In this document: positions 16,735-25,090 of the stretch, piece after piece
Layout of the letters: each line of letters begins with the position of its first letter
Numbering within the stretch: position 1 is the stretch's first letter
Assembly: GCA_002869615.1 (NCBI GenBank)
Contig: PKUH01000069.1
Location: forward strand, 1 to 56,077
DNA length: 56,077 nucleotides
Source: Desulfuromonas sp.
GTDB taxonomy: Bacteria; Desulfobacterota; Desulfuromonadia; Desulfuromonadales; UBA2294
Reading direction: 5' to 3'
The notes under the pieces: model-generated
What the model saw: only the letters and a program-made list of their open reading frames with translations
Told to the model about the DNA's origin: nothing
The model's database searches: none
Program-made: the position numbers and the translations under genes

Positions 16735-17270
16735 CGGCTATCAGGGAAATGAGTATAGGGGAGTTAGCTGCTTACATCAGTTCACACCTTGAAGCAAATG
16801 GCATCATTGTCACTTTGACCGGCGGAGCGTGCGTTTCGATCCACACCAACGGCAAATTCGTTTCATACGACCTTGACTTCATCGAACAGATGGCAGCAGG
16901 AAGACGCAAATTGAAACGGGTGCTGGCAAAAATCGGATTCAGTGAACACAACCGTTATTTCCGCCATCCGGAAACCGAATTCTTCCTGGAGTTCCCGTCC
17001 GGGCCGCTTGCCGTTGGCAGTGAACCCCCTGCTGCGATCATCCAACGCACCTACGACACCGGCACCCTCAACATTCTCTCAGCAACTGACTGCATCAAGG
17101 ACCGGCTGGCTGCTTACTTCCACTGGGATGACCGACAATGCCTGGAACAAGCCCTGGATGTTGCAAACAACAATAATATTGACTTGGAAGAGATCAGGCG
17201 TTGGGCAAAAATTGAAGGCCAGAAAGAGAAACTGAGTGATTTCCTGATTAAAATTAGATTGAAAGAATGA
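16731..17270 (+). CDS. Nucleotidyltransferase-fold protein, likely toxin-type partner
   Basis: A 179-aa protein with a divergent nucleotidyltransferase core: TLTGGACVSIHT (GG motif), YDLDFIEQ (DxD) and a third acid in EFFLEFPSG. The tail LSATDCIKDRLAAYFHWDD, then RQCLEQALDVA, is characteristic of a family paired with winged-helix regulators. The GTG at 16731 overlaps the previous stop; an ATG at 16749 is the alternative. By analogy with MenT/AbiEii-like enzymes it may modify tRNA or proteins, but activity is inferred. Confidence 0.7.
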   Translation: MTAIREMSIGELAAYISSHLEANGIIVTLTGGACVSIHTNGKFVSYDLDFIEQMAAGRRKLKRVLAKIGFSEHNRYFRHPETEFFLEFPSGPLAVGSEPPAAIIQRTYDTGTLNILSATDCIKDRLAAYFHWDDRQCLEQALDVANNNNIDLEEIRRWAKIEGQKEKLSDFLIKIRLKE

Positions 17271-17292
17271 TCTAAATGGAGGTCAGAATAAA

Positions 17293-17400
17293 ATGCTGCC
17301 AAAAATCCTGATGATAATCTTCATCGCCTTTCTTGTCGTCCTGGCATTGGTGACGATCATCCTGGTTGCCTGGCCATTCATCGCCTACCTCGCTGCTTGA
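17293..17400 (+). CDS. 35-aa single-pass membrane peptide
   Basis: A very short frame with a good ribosome site (GGAGG, about ten bases upstream of ATG 17293). The peptide is MLPKILM followed by about 24 hydrophobic residues ending FIAYLAA, a single transmembrane helix with one charge near the N-terminus. It begins 22 bases after the nucleotidyltransferase stop and is probably co-transcribed. Such peptides can be membrane toxins or small subunits; nothing in the sequence decides which. Confidence 0.55.
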   Translation: MLPKILMIIFIAFLVVLALVTIILVAWPFIAYLAA

Positions 17401-17411
17401 AACGTCAAGCG

Positions 17412-17999
17412 TCAAACCACTCCCTGCTTCGCATTGCGAAAAGCAACCGTAAACCCGTAAATAACAAAACCGAGAGACACGAGCTGTTGGGTTGCCAACA
17501 GTGGCTTGTGCTGCAGGAACATCAGTGACGACATGCTGACGTTCATCAACATAAAAAATAGCCAGCCATTAAGATTTTTCTTGGCCAACAGGATACTGCC
17601 GACCAGGAACCCGGCCATCACGCCGATTTCAAGCACCTGCGAGAGGGTCGCAACCCCGCCGTAATCGTAAAGACTGTAACCGACACCCAGCACCAGAAAC
17701 GCGTATGTACAAAATGTAGCGAACCTATCAAAAGCCCGGTTGGGGATTTCCGGATTGCGATAAACATTGTAGAGACCAAATAGCATCGCCGGCACGCCAC
17801 CGGCTTCAATGGATGCGGCGATCCAGTCGTGCTTACCGACGAGGATGATCACCCAGGCGGGCACGCCGAGGATGTAAACGACCCAACCGATGATCCGCAG
17901 ATTTCTCTTGGTTGACTCAACCCGGCCTTCAGCGGTGGCAAAGAATATTTTATTAAGGAGGTAGAGGCCACCGCCCCAGATTTGCAGTAACAGATCCAT
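17412..17999 (-). CDS. Multi-pass membrane protein, possibly PnuC-related
   Basis: A 195-aa protein with about six hydrophobic segments: IIGWVVYILGVPAWVIILVG, EAGGVPAMLFGLYNVY, FCTYAFLVLGVGYSLYD, VLEIGVMAGFLVGSILLA, GWLFFMLMNVSMSSLMFL and LVSLGFVIYGFTVAF. The first third (QIWGGGLYLLNKIFF, GRVESTKRN) and the even spacing recall PnuC-type vitamin permeases, a weak resemblance. Convergent with the preceding plus-strand genes and separated from its neighbours. Confidence 0.6.
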   Translation of the reverse strand: MDLLLQIWGGGLYLLNKIFFATAEGRVESTKRNLRIIGWVVYILGVPAWVIILVGKHDWIAASIEAGGVPAMLFGLYNVYRNPEIPNRAFDRFATFCTYAFLVLGVGYSLYDYGGVATLSQVLEIGVMAGFLVGSILLAKKNLNGWLFFMLMNVSMSSLMFLQHKPLLATQQLVSLGFVIYGFTVAFRNAKQGVV

Positions 18000-18150
18000 G
18001 AACCTTATTATAAATCCTTAGGTAATCTGAGAATGAGTTGCGAGAGGATATATAGGAAACTGTAATTTATTTCGAGTGTTTTTCTTAAATGTCGTGATTT
18101 ATAAAAACGGTCCCTCAGATATAAGTCTATTAATCAGTACCGTTTTCGAT

Positions 18151-19740
18151 TTACTTAGCTTTTACCGGAAAGGTGATTATTGCCTGCGTAAATTTATTGA
18201 CTTGGCTATCAATAGAAATCGTTGCGCCATGATTTTCCAGAATATCGTGCGAAACACTCAAGCCAAGTCCCGTTCCAACGCCTGCTTCCTTGGTTGTGAA
18301 AAACGGGTTGAAGATCTTGTCCAAATCCTCTTTTGGGATTCCACAGCCTGAGTCTTTGATTCTTAACTGAACGCTTCCACCATTTTGATTGCTGGTTGAT
18401 TTTGCATCAATGACCAAAAACTTTTCGTTAGATGGTTCGGGGAACTTGTTATTCAAGGCATTACGTGCGTTGCTCAGCAGATTTAAGACAACTTGCTCAA
18501 GTTTCATTTTGTTACCAGAGATTTCTGGCAGGTCTTCTGGTATTTCAACCTCAGTGTGAATCCCATCTTTTTTGAAAAACTGTGCGTTTAAATTGAGTGG
18601 TTCGACAATAATGTCCATTAAGTTAAAAGAAGTAACCTCATCTCTATCTTTGCGAGCAAAATTCAGCAGGTTATGAACGATATTTGCAATTCTGTTTCCT
18701 TCCTTCATGATTCTTTCAAGGATTTGGTTTGATCTGTCATTTTCATCGTTTCTATTGATTAACAACTGAGCATAGTTAATGATACCGTTGATAGGATTAT
18801 TGATTTCATGAGCAACCCCGGCGGCAACTTCCCCCAAAGCGGCAAGTTGACTTGAGCGGAGTTGAGTTTCTTGAAACTTCTTTTTCTCTGTTATGTCTTG
18901 AAAAAAACCATAAAGTCTCTGATTCTCCAGATCAGGTATACCGATAGCACGAACATTCCGAGAGTTGCCTTTTGCTGTAATTATCTCAAGTTCAAGATCA
19001 TAGGATTCATTCTCTTCGATAGCTCTTTGAATCGCCTTTTCGATAACTGGCCTTGATGATTCAGAATAAAAATTAATACCGTCGGCAAGGTTCATTTTGT
19101 CATCCGGACTGAGTTCATGGATTCGATAAACTTCATTGGTCATATGACCTTCTCCGGTTTCGATATTAATCTCCCATCCACCGACTCTGCCTAGTCTGCT
19201 TGTTTCTTCTTGTAACTTATAGCTCTGCAAAAGCTCCTTTTCTGCTTGCTGAAGAGATCGGATTGGTAAACTGATCAGGGCCATAATCCCCAATCCCAAG
19301 GCCAATCCGACTGCGCAAAATATTCCGAGATTCAGAAGGAATTGCTTCAGGGAACGAATGATCTCTATTCTGCCAACTTCGACTCCTGAATCCATGATCA
19401 AGTGAGACCTCATTATCAGGGGTGGCGACAAAGTATCTTTACTTTCCGCAATTATCTTCCCCTGAAGATCCACAACCTGGCGGATTTCTTTTTCCCCGCT
19501 GCCAGGGCGTCTTGACAATATCCCCTCCAGACGTAGAGTCTCATACTCCCATAGGTCAGGGTTGCTATTGATGATCTCGGTGACTAAACGGCTATTTATC
19601 TCCGCCTCAGTGACTAAGGAACCTTGAAGGTATTGATAAGAAAACATCCCATAAGTCAAAGGGGGAATACACGCTATAGCCAGTGAGAAAGCAAGACTTA
19701 ATCGCTTGATTATATTTATTGTAGAAGATCTATTTTTCAT
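18151..19740 (-). CDS. PAS sensor histidine kinase
   Basis: A 529-aa membrane kinase. One N-terminal helix ([20 protein letters not shown]), a periplasmic part of about 120 residues, and a second helix ([20 protein letters not shown]) are followed by a PAS domain ([15 protein letters not shown]), HisKA with phospho-His in [13 protein letters not shown], and HATPase ([30 protein letters not shown]). It overlaps the upstream PstS-like gene by about 11 bases, so the two form one operon. No response regulator is adjacent. The binding protein may present ligand to this kinase (inference). Confidence 0.92.
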   Translation of the reverse strand: MKNRSSTINIIKRLSLAFSLAIACIPPLTYGMFSYQYLQGSLVTEAEINSRLVTEIINSNPDLWEYETLRLEGILSRRPGSGEKEIRQVVDLQGKIIAESKDTLSPPLIMRSHLIMDSGVEVGRIEIIRSLKQFLLNLGIFCAVGLALGLGIMALISLPIRSLQQAEKELLQSYKLQEETSRLGRVGGWEINIETGEGHMTNEVYRIHELSPDDKMNLADGINFYSESSRPVIEKAIQRAIEENESYDLELEIITAKGNSRNVRAIGIPDLENQRLYGFFQDITEKKKFQETQLRSSQLAALGEVAAGVAHEINNPINGIINYAQLLINRNDENDRSNQILERIMKEGNRIANIVHNLLNFARKDRDEVTSFNLMDIIVEPLNLNAQFFKKDGIHTEVEIPEDLPEISGNKMKLEQVVLNLLSNARNALNNKFPEPSNEKFLVIDAKSTSNQNGGSVQLRIKDSGCGIPKEDLDKIFNPFFTTKEAGVGTGLGLSVSHDILENHGATISIDSQVNKFTQAIITFPVKAK

Positions 19741-20584
19741 TTAGAAACGACGGCTGACTCATCGTCAGCGGAAGACTTCCATAACTGGTTATTATCTCTT
19801 TCGCTTGATCCGAAACGATGAAAGCAAGAAAATTTAGAGCCAGGGGAGAGGGTTTTTCCGTGGTCACCAGATACAATGTTTTGCTTAAAGGATAAGAACC
19901 ATCAGCCAAGGCGTCTATAGTGGGGGTCAAATTGTTAAATACCAAAACATTAAGATTCAGTCGTTCGGTCAAAATTTGACAAAGGGAGGCAAATCCTAAT
20001 GCCCCTGGAGTGGTCGTAAGGGCCAAAGCATTATCTTGGTCGTTAATCGCAAGAATTAGACCCTCCTTCTTATGTGCAGCAGCAACGGCGGCTCCCATCT
20101 CAGGAGACAGCCCTATGATCATTTTTGTGTCCGATTCACTTTTTGGACGGAGTATTAAGCGGAGACGGGAACCGTCCGGCCACGACTTAATTTCTCCGCG
20201 ATAAATCTTCTCTAACTCATTAATGGATAAGAATTTCTTGTCAACCTGAGGATCGGCAGCTAAAACAAAGGGGGTTTTTAAAAAAGCCACGTCCTGTAAG
20301 GACTGCGCTTTTTCATTCTCTTTCAAAGGGCGACTGCTGATTGCAATGTCGAGGGCTCCAGCCATGAGGGCCTTAATGCCGCCACTGCTTCCCAAACTGG
20401 GGGGAACGACAAAAACTACCTCAGGATGATTCTTCCTGTAGGCATCTCCCAGGATGCGTATCATTTCCAGTCCAAAGCCGGTTCCTCCTATTTTTACGGT
20501 CGCGGCAGATACCGCAGAGGCAGTGACTAAAATCAAAATAAGCACCCACAGAACCGGTAATAACAGTTTATACCTTTGGTCCAT
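19730..20584 (-). CDS. PstS-like periplasmic phosphate-family binding protein
   Basis: A 284-aa secreted protein. The signal peptide LLLPVLWVLILILVTASAVS ends AAT; the mature part begins VKIGGTGFGLEMI. PBP-like core: PPSLGSSGGIKALMAGALDI then AISSRPLKENE, the oxyanion-binding pattern of the PstS family. ATG 20584 follows GGAGAGGG; an earlier in-frame ATG at 20638 would add 18 residues without a ribosome site. No ABC permease genes are near, so it is likelier a sensor partner of the downstream kinase than part of a transporter. Confidence 0.82.
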   Translation of the reverse strand: MDQRYKLLLPVLWVLILILVTASAVSAATVKIGGTGFGLEMIRILGDAYRKNHPEVVFVVPPSLGSSGGIKALMAGALDIAISSRPLKENEKAQSLQDVAFLKTPFVLAADPQVDKKFLSINELEKIYRGEIKSWPDGSRLRLILRPKSESDTKMIIGLSPEMGAAVAAAHKKEGLILAINDQDNALALTTTPGALGFASLCQILTERLNLNVLVFNNLTPTIDALADGSYPLSKTLYLVTTEKPSPLALNFLAFIVSDQAKEIITSYGSLPLTMSQPSFLNEK

Positions 20585-20823
20585 ATAGCCCTCTCCGTAA
20601 GCCTTCCCATTTATAGACAGATCAAAAAAAGAAGCCATCTGCAGTCATATCAGTTGGCCTGTGGTCAACGTCCATGATTCCACTCAGAATCTAAGATATC
20701 ACCCTTTATGAAGAAAAACCAATATATGCTCTAACTCAAGATAGGTCAACGGTCGATACTTCTTGAATATCCTGCTGCATTGTTGTCGGACCTGGAATAG
20801 GTGGAAAACGTCAAGTTCCCAGA

Positions 20824-20872
20824 ATCCCTGACATTTAAGAAATTGCCACCCGAAGTTGATCCAGGTGACCAT
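20824..20872 (-). repeat. Cassette-type repeat, copy A' (partial)
   Basis: Plus strand CCTGACATTTAAGAAATT, then GATCCAGGTGACCAT, matches the middle and end of copy D (GCAATTTAAGAAATTC ... GGTGACTTAT). It lies just beyond copy A and suggests a deleted cassette. Confidence 0.5.
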
Positions 20873-20880
20873 CATTTTGT

Positions 20881-20948
20881 CGTCCTAAATGTCTCTATCA
20901 ATAAGAAGCCGTTTTTCTTCTCAGCAGTCGTGACTTATAGGAAATTTA
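20881..20948 (-). repeat. Cassette-type repeat, copy A
   Basis: Plus strand CGTCCTAAATGTCTCTATCA ... TCGTGACTTATAGGAAA. Closest to copy E. It begins at the stop codon of the 99-aa gene. Confidence 0.75.
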
Positions 20949-21245
20949 AACTCTCCACCAAACGTCATCGCCATCGATGTTTATCATCATCTCAGAATAA
21001 ACTTTATTCTCAGCAACATCTTTCAGCGACAACCCTAAAACAGCAATTTCCTCGGCAGCCACTTCAGAATCTTTAGAAGAAAATTCACCCTTCTTGATAA
21101 ACTGATTGAGTCTTACGAACAGGGGTCTATATTGCTCAAAAGAACCGAGTGCAGACAGTTCTCCAATGAACCACGGCTGATCTACACCCGACATATTAAT
21201 GTCAGCAATCTTTTCATCGCCTTTATATAATTCCCACCTTTTCAT
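20946..21245 (-). CDS. Conserved hypothetical protein of the cassette region
   Basis: A 99-aa acidic soluble protein. The pattern MKRWELYKGDEKIADI, then GVDQPWFIGEL, FEQYRPLFVRL and a final MINIDGDDVWWRV, recalls an uncharacterised family of small proteins (W-x-L-Y start, D-x-PW, IDGD end) seen in scattered bacteria; function unknown. Its stop codon abuts repeat copy A. The weak ribosome site (AAGACGG) and low GC fit an acquired gene. An immunity-type role is possible from context only. Confidence 0.65.
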   Translation of the reverse strand: MKRWELYKGDEKIADINMSGVDQPWFIGELSALGSFEQYRPLFVRLNQFIKKGEFSSKDSEVAAEEIAVLGLSLKDVAENKVYSEMMINIDGDDVWWRV

Positions 21246-21308
21246 ACCGTCTTATTTGTCTCGCAATTCAGTAGGGTCGAAATCAGCCTGTCAGTAGTTG
21301 TTAAAAAA

Positions 21309-21336
21309 AGCCCCAGGTCGCAAATCCCCCGGGGCT
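21309..21336 (-). terminator. Intrinsic terminator after the PilY1-like gene
   Basis: AGCCCCGGG pairs with CCTGGGGCT (one mismatch), followed on the minus strand by seven Ts. It separates the PilY1-like gene from the 99-aa gene. Confidence 0.75.
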
Positions 21337-21354
21337 AATCTTTATCAGTTTTAT

Positions 21355-22992
21355 CTATTTATAAATGGGCAAGAATACATGCCAAAATGAATTGATTAGT
21401 TCGCCGCCGTGTTCAGCGTAAAAGAATCTAAATGGCAGATAATTTCCATTCACATCCATTCTATTTTCATCGGCCCATTCTTCCTGTAAATCAGGCAAAC
21501 CATTTCCGTTCAAATCGCCAAAGGATCCATACTTGGCTGCAAGCATTAAGGGACTCATAGGGAGCTCAGTTGGGCTATTAAATGTAGACTGTGACCCCCG
21601 GTATGCCAAAACAAAAGTTTGAACAATTTGACGATATTCAAAATCCGGGCGTAAATCCCCGGTGAATGCCTCATAGGCCAAACCCGCAATATTAAATGTC
21701 CCTTCTGACTGAGGTTCGGATGGACAAATACCAGAGACAGAGGCAAGGTCTGTTACAGTCTCCATACGACATCGGTAATTTCCAACTGCGACCATTTGCT
21801 GAGTTCCCGTAACACCTTCCGCATCTCCCACAAGTCTTGTCAGACCAGCGACATCTGGATTGTAGGGTGCGTTCATTCCAAAACTCATCGGCTGATCAAC
21901 ATAGGTCGGGTTGAAGTATGAGCCGGGAACAGAATTTAAATCTTTACTGGGGTACTCGTCTGAAACGATAATAATACTTGTATGTTGAAGAGAGGAGGTA
22001 AACGGGTCAACCCACGGTTTACGTGAATCGCAGCCATAAACTGGAAATTTCCCTTCGGAAACAAGACCTTCACCACAATATACCGACTGCCCTGCCTCAT
22101 TTCCTTTCAGATAACGCAGAGCCTCATAATACATTTCCGCCAAAGGACTCCAACCTTTATGGTCAAAATTGTTGATGAAATTGATGATACCCTTTTGCGG
22201 CGTGAAGGTTCCAGACTTACTGGAAAATTCTTTTACAATCGGACCAATCGGCACACGGAGAATTCCACCCTCTGTTGCTTGGGAAGCGGAATAGCTCATT
22301 AAACCAAAGTTACCTTCGCTGTTCAGTTGCAGCAGCCCGTCAGGTTTGAAGTGATCTCCGTAAATACGGCAATTATTTTCAAGCATGGAGCTAACACACA
22401 CTTCAACTTCAAACTCAAAATGATCCGAAATCACGTTGCCCGAAGCTGTTGTCACGAAAAGTGTTGTTCCAGCATTATGAAACACATATGAAGGGTCAGC
22501 GTAGACGAGTGGGACAAGTCTACTCAAATCCGCTCCGGTATATCTGACTCTCCAAGGTCGGCTTGATATATCAGCGCGTTGAAGGCGGGTCTGCTTGCTT
22601 GTGTCTTTGCTCCGTTTGCCGCCGGTGAATGTTTTTCGCACCAAGTCGGCATTGGACATAGTGGCCCAATTCAGAAAATTTCCACTCCAGAAATCGCCAG
22701 CCATCGTTTCAACCTGGGGAACGTAATGATTACTCGTCGCGCCTACAGGAGCGAACCCGGCGTTTTTCTGGTACTCGTAATACTTATTGGGGTCAAAATA
22801 ACCGTAATAATCCCTGCTGTTATTATAGTAGGGCTCATTAACATACCCGTGAGTATATGCAGTCCATTCATTACTGAACAGAATCAGGGCATTGGCGTTC
22901 CCTTTAAAAGGTACAACCTCGGCAAAGACAGCCCCCTGCAACCCACACAAAAAAACCAGAAGTATAAAGATTACTTGAATCAACCTGAACAT
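21355..22992 (-). CDS. PilY1-like protein lacking the C-terminal propeller
   Basis: A 545-aa secreted protein with signal peptide LIQVIFILLVFLCGLQGAVF-AE. The body matches the N-terminal half of desulfuromonad PilY1 (type IV pilus tip/biogenesis factor): NEWTAYTHGYVNEPYYNN, GNFLNWATMSNADLVRK, SPLAEMYYEALRYLKG, and near the end MLAAKYGSFGDLNGNGLPDL with an EF-hand-like loop. PilY1 proteins usually run to 1000 residues or more with a C-terminal beta-propeller; here the frame ends 50 residues after the AAKYG motif and is followed at once by a terminator. It is therefore a truncated or recombined copy. Strong ribosome site AGGAGGGG. Preceded by copy 1 of the 190-nt repeat. Confidence 0.78.
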   Translation of the reverse strand: MFRLIQVIFILLVFLCGLQGAVFAEVVPFKGNANALILFSNEWTAYTHGYVNEPYYNNSRDYYGYFDPNKYYEYQKNAGFAPVGATSNHYVPQVETMAGDFWSGNFLNWATMSNADLVRKTFTGGKRSKDTSKQTRLQRADISSRPWRVRYTGADLSRLVPLVYADPSYVFHNAGTTLFVTTASGNVISDHFEFEVEVCVSSMLENNCRIYGDHFKPDGLLQLNSEGNFGLMSYSASQATEGGILRVPIGPIVKEFSSKSGTFTPQKGIINFINNFDHKGWSPLAEMYYEALRYLKGNEAGQSVYCGEGLVSEGKFPVYGCDSRKPWVDPFTSSLQHTSIIIVSDEYPSKDLNSVPGSYFNPTYVDQPMSFGMNAPYNPDVAGLTRLVGDAEGVTGTQQMVAVGNYRCRMETVTDLASVSGICPSEPQSEGTFNIAGLAYEAFTGDLRPDFEYRQIVQTFVLAYRGSQSTFNSPTELPMSPLMLAAKYGSFGDLNGNGLPDLQEEWADENRMDVNGNYLPFRFFYAEHGGELINSFWHVFLPIYK

Positions 22993-23145
22993 TTTGTCCC
23001 CTCCTAGAATGAGTTAATCTGTCCACAACAAACGCTAGAACCCTATGTGCCCTAATACTATCAAGTGTTTCTTGCTTTTTTCTTACATTTACTACATTAT
23101 TTTATTTAGTTTAATCTTTTCTATCGCTTCTAAGGCTGGCCCTAA

Positions 23146-23336
23146 ACAAGAAACCACCCTGCGCACAGAGTGGCTTCAATCAATCCAACAGCCCCCTCCG
23201 AGTACCATATTCCTACAAACCTACATAAATAATAAAACTTAATGTACTTGAAATATATCGAACGGTCAAACAGAGGACTTTCTTATTAATCCTCCTATTT
23301 CTAATGAAGTGCTAAATTGCCCTCAAATCTGACTAT
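23146..23336 (-). repeat. 190-nt leader repeat R2, copy 1 (promoter and terminator)
   Basis: About 80 percent identical by eye to copies 2 and 3. On the minus strand it holds TTGACC (23269-23264), a 17-base spacer and TACATT (23246-23241), then about 70 nt later a hairpin AGCCACTCTG/CAGGGTGGTT (23175-23152) with a T-rich tail. It lies upstream of the PilY1-like gene. With the region 22993-23145 it makes about 400 bp with no other gene that I can support. Confidence 0.7.
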
Positions 23337-23337
23337 T

Positions 23338-23400
23338 CCTATAAACACTGCAATCTAAGAATTGCCAGAGCCATCTTGTAATGTGTGACTTATGAGAAAT
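23338..23400 (-). repeat. Cassette-type repeat, copy B
   Basis: Plus strand CCTATAAACACTGCAATCTA ... TGTGACTTATGAGAAAT. It directly touches the stop codon of the 56-aa gene. Confidence 0.75.
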
Positions 23401-23571
23401 TTATATCGGCTTGTCACCACCGATAATAATAATGATCACAAATACAATTATCAGAACAAGGAAGGTTAAAAAAGCAATTAGAAGCCTCTTCAGCGGAGTG
23501 TATTTTTCAGCAGCGGTTAATGCCACAAATACCAAAGCAGGAATGCCTAAAAAGATCAAATAGCCGATCAT
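23401..23571 (-). CDS. 56-aa two-helix membrane protein (cassette gene)
   Basis: A short frame starting MIGYLIFLGIPALVFVALTA, then a polar turn (AEKYTPLKR), then a second hydrophobic stretch (LIAFLTFLVLIIVFVIIII) and GGDKPI. It predicts a two-pass inner-membrane hairpin. It sits exactly between repeat copies C and B: 19 bases from C to its ATG, none from its stop codon to B. That is the same spacing as the larger cassette genes and the main support for it being real. Function unknown. Confidence 0.6.
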   Translation of the reverse strand: MIGYLIFLGIPALVFVALTAAEKYTPLKRLLIAFLTFLVLIIVFVIIIIIGGDKPI

Positions 23572-23590
23572 ATTTGCCCTACTGATTTCA

Positions 23591-23651
23591 TCCTAAATAC
23601 CCCGCAATTTAATAACAGCAAAACCATTCTGGCACTCGTGCCTTTTGAGAC
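23591..23651 (-). repeat. Cassette-type repeat, copy C
   Basis: Plus strand TCCTAAATACCCCGCAATTT ... TCGTGCCTTTTGAGA. It lies seven bases past the inferred original stop of the disrupted paralogue at 23659. Confidence 0.7.
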
Positions 23652-23658
23652 TGCAAAA

Positions 23659-24423
23659 TTATTCTTTTCTATTTTTTAAGCGATCATGAATTATGCTATT
23701 AACTCTACTTTTAGCAAACTCACCTCTGTATCGATCAGCTGCTCCAATTAAACCTGCACTTTTGAACAAAACCTTATCATCGAAACCATAGACGAAATCA
23801 TCTCAAATTACATCGCCACCTTCAAAAGGCATTCCTCCTCTAGGTAGGATTACAGCCATTTGAGGTGAATATCCTCTATATCTTTCTGAAAATGCAATTA
23901 ATTCATTTGAGACCATGTCAGTTATTTCTATTCTATCGGCCCAGATAAAAGGCTTTTGCCAAAACCATAATGAAACAGGTTCGAGCTTAACTTGGTATTT
24001 TGGTTTGGGGATTGAAACAGCTTTGTTAAAAACGTCAGGAGTGTCACCTTTCCCGTAACGATAGAGGTAAATCTTTCCATCAGGCCCGTTCATTGCGAGA
24101 GTATCGAGATGTTCACCATCTAGTAGGTGATCAATCATCCATAATCTATATTTTTCATCATATCCGGGCCAAACGTTGTCCTCCCAATAAACACTGCCGG
24201 GGGCATCAACAGTCCGAACAATCTGCTGTAGAGGTTGGCGAGTAAGTTCGTAGTATTTCAGCAGAGATAACTGAATGATGATGTCATAAGTGGGAAAGAG
24301 CAGGACGATAGCGACTGTCAGCCAAGTCAACCAACGACGTTTGAATATCTTTTTTATCGTCACGACAATAACTATCGAAACGACAATGTAGACAACAAAC
24401 ATGACAAGATAGGCTATGCCCAT
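23659..24423 (-). pseudogene. Membrane protein paralogue with in-frame TGA
   Basis: A paralogue of the gene at 25804-26565. The first ~135 residues are nearly identical (two helices: AYLVMFVVYIVVSIVIVV and WLTVAIVLLFPTYDIIIQ), then similarity falls. The frame is interrupted by TGA at 23801-23803 after FEGGDVI, but the same frame continues as DDFVYGFDDKVLFKSAG to a TAA at 23661-23659, aligning with DRFVYDLDNKTLFKTK in the intact copy. Total length including the stop is 254 codons against 253. I read this as a nonsense mutation; the shortened 206-aa protein could still be made. ATG 24423 follows AGGAGG. Confidence 0.75.
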
Positions 24424-24441
24424 CAATACCTCCTACTAAAC

Positions 24442-24631
24442 AATAAAAAACCACCCTGTTTTCAGAGTGGTTTCAATCAATCCAACAGCCCCCTCCGGCT
24501 ACAGATTCTTACAAACCTACATAAATAATAAAATTCAATTTACTTTAAATATGTCGAACGGTCAAATAGAGGACTTTCTTATTTATCCTACTATTTCTAA
24601 TGAAGAGCTGAATCGCCATCAATTCGACCAT
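24442..24631 (-). repeat. 190-nt leader repeat R2, copy 2 (promoter and terminator)
   Basis: Minus strand TTGACC (24565-24560), 17 bases, TAAATT (24542-24537); then a small hairpin around GCCGGAGGGGGC, then a perfect 10-bp terminator stem AACCACTCTG/CAGGGTGGTT (24472-24449) with six Ts. The ribosome site of the next gene follows within 20 bases, so the unit is either an attenuator or a small-RNA gene. Confidence 0.75.
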
Positions 24632-24694
24632 TCCTAAATACCCTGCAATTTAAGAAATTCGACCTCATCCTGGCAATGGTGACTTATAAGAAAA
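24632..24694 (-). repeat. Cassette-type repeat, copy D
   Basis: Plus strand TTCCTAAATACCCTGCAATT ... AATGGTGACTTATAAGAAAA. Twelve bases past the stop codon of the 100-aa gene. Confidence 0.75.
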
Positions 24695-24706
24695 TAATGC
24701 TTCGGA

Positions 24707-25009
24707 TTAACACTGCGATTTGATTTTTTCAATTTCGCTTGATGGAATATTCACCCAGTCCACTTTCCCGGCGAGAGATAGCTCCACACCAAGACCAGAT
24801 CGTACGATAGTAACTATGTGATTGTACCAATCAGAGCACGTCCACTCTCTCAATGGAGTAGACTTAAATCCTAAATACTTTTCGTCCCAATACACACCAG
24901 CCGCTTCTCTATAGACATATTGGTAGGTAGTATTACCTTTTCCAACTAGCCCTAAAATCAGCTCTCCGGTATTAAGAAGTTCTACTCTGTCAATTGTTTC
25001 ATGATTCAT
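24707..25009 (-). CDS. Hypothetical protein of the cassette region
   Basis: A 100-aa protein: MNHETIDRVELLNTGELILG, then TYQYVYREAAGVYWDEKYLG and a C-terminal GLGVELSLAGKVDWVNIP. No recognised family name; mostly beta-strand with a short terminal helix. I set the start at 25009 because an in-frame ATG at 25045 would lie inside repeat copy E; with 25009 the gap from repeat to start is 17 bases, the same as for the neighbouring SUFU gene. Low GC. Could be an immunity-type protein (context only). Confidence 0.65.
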   Translation of the reverse strand: MNHETIDRVELLNTGELILGLVGKGNTTYQYVYREAAGVYWDEKYLGFKSTPLREWTCSDWYNHIVTIVRSGLGVELSLAGKVDWVNIPSSEIEKIKSQC

Positions 25010-25026
25010 TGAGTTGGGATTTATCG

Positions 25027-25088
25027 TCCTAAATATCTCTATCAATAAGAAGTCGATCTGCTTTCTGCAATTCGTGACTTATGAGAAA
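25027..25088 (-). repeat. Cassette-type repeat, copy E
   Basis: Plus strand GTCCTAAATATCTCTATCAA ... TTCGTGACTTATGAGAAA. Two bases past the SUFU gene stop codon and 17 bases from the next start. Confidence 0.8.
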
Positions 25089-25090
25089 CA

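Noticed and set aside
23045-23242. Plus-strand frame with a hydrophobic start upstream of the PilY1-like gene
   Set aside because: It overlaps leader repeat copy 1, lacks a ribosome site and reflects AT-rich sequence.
23801-23803. Selenocysteine codon in the membrane paralogue
   Set aside because: The intact copy has no cysteine at this place, and I see no evident SECIS-type hairpin just after the TGA; a nonsense mutation is simpler.
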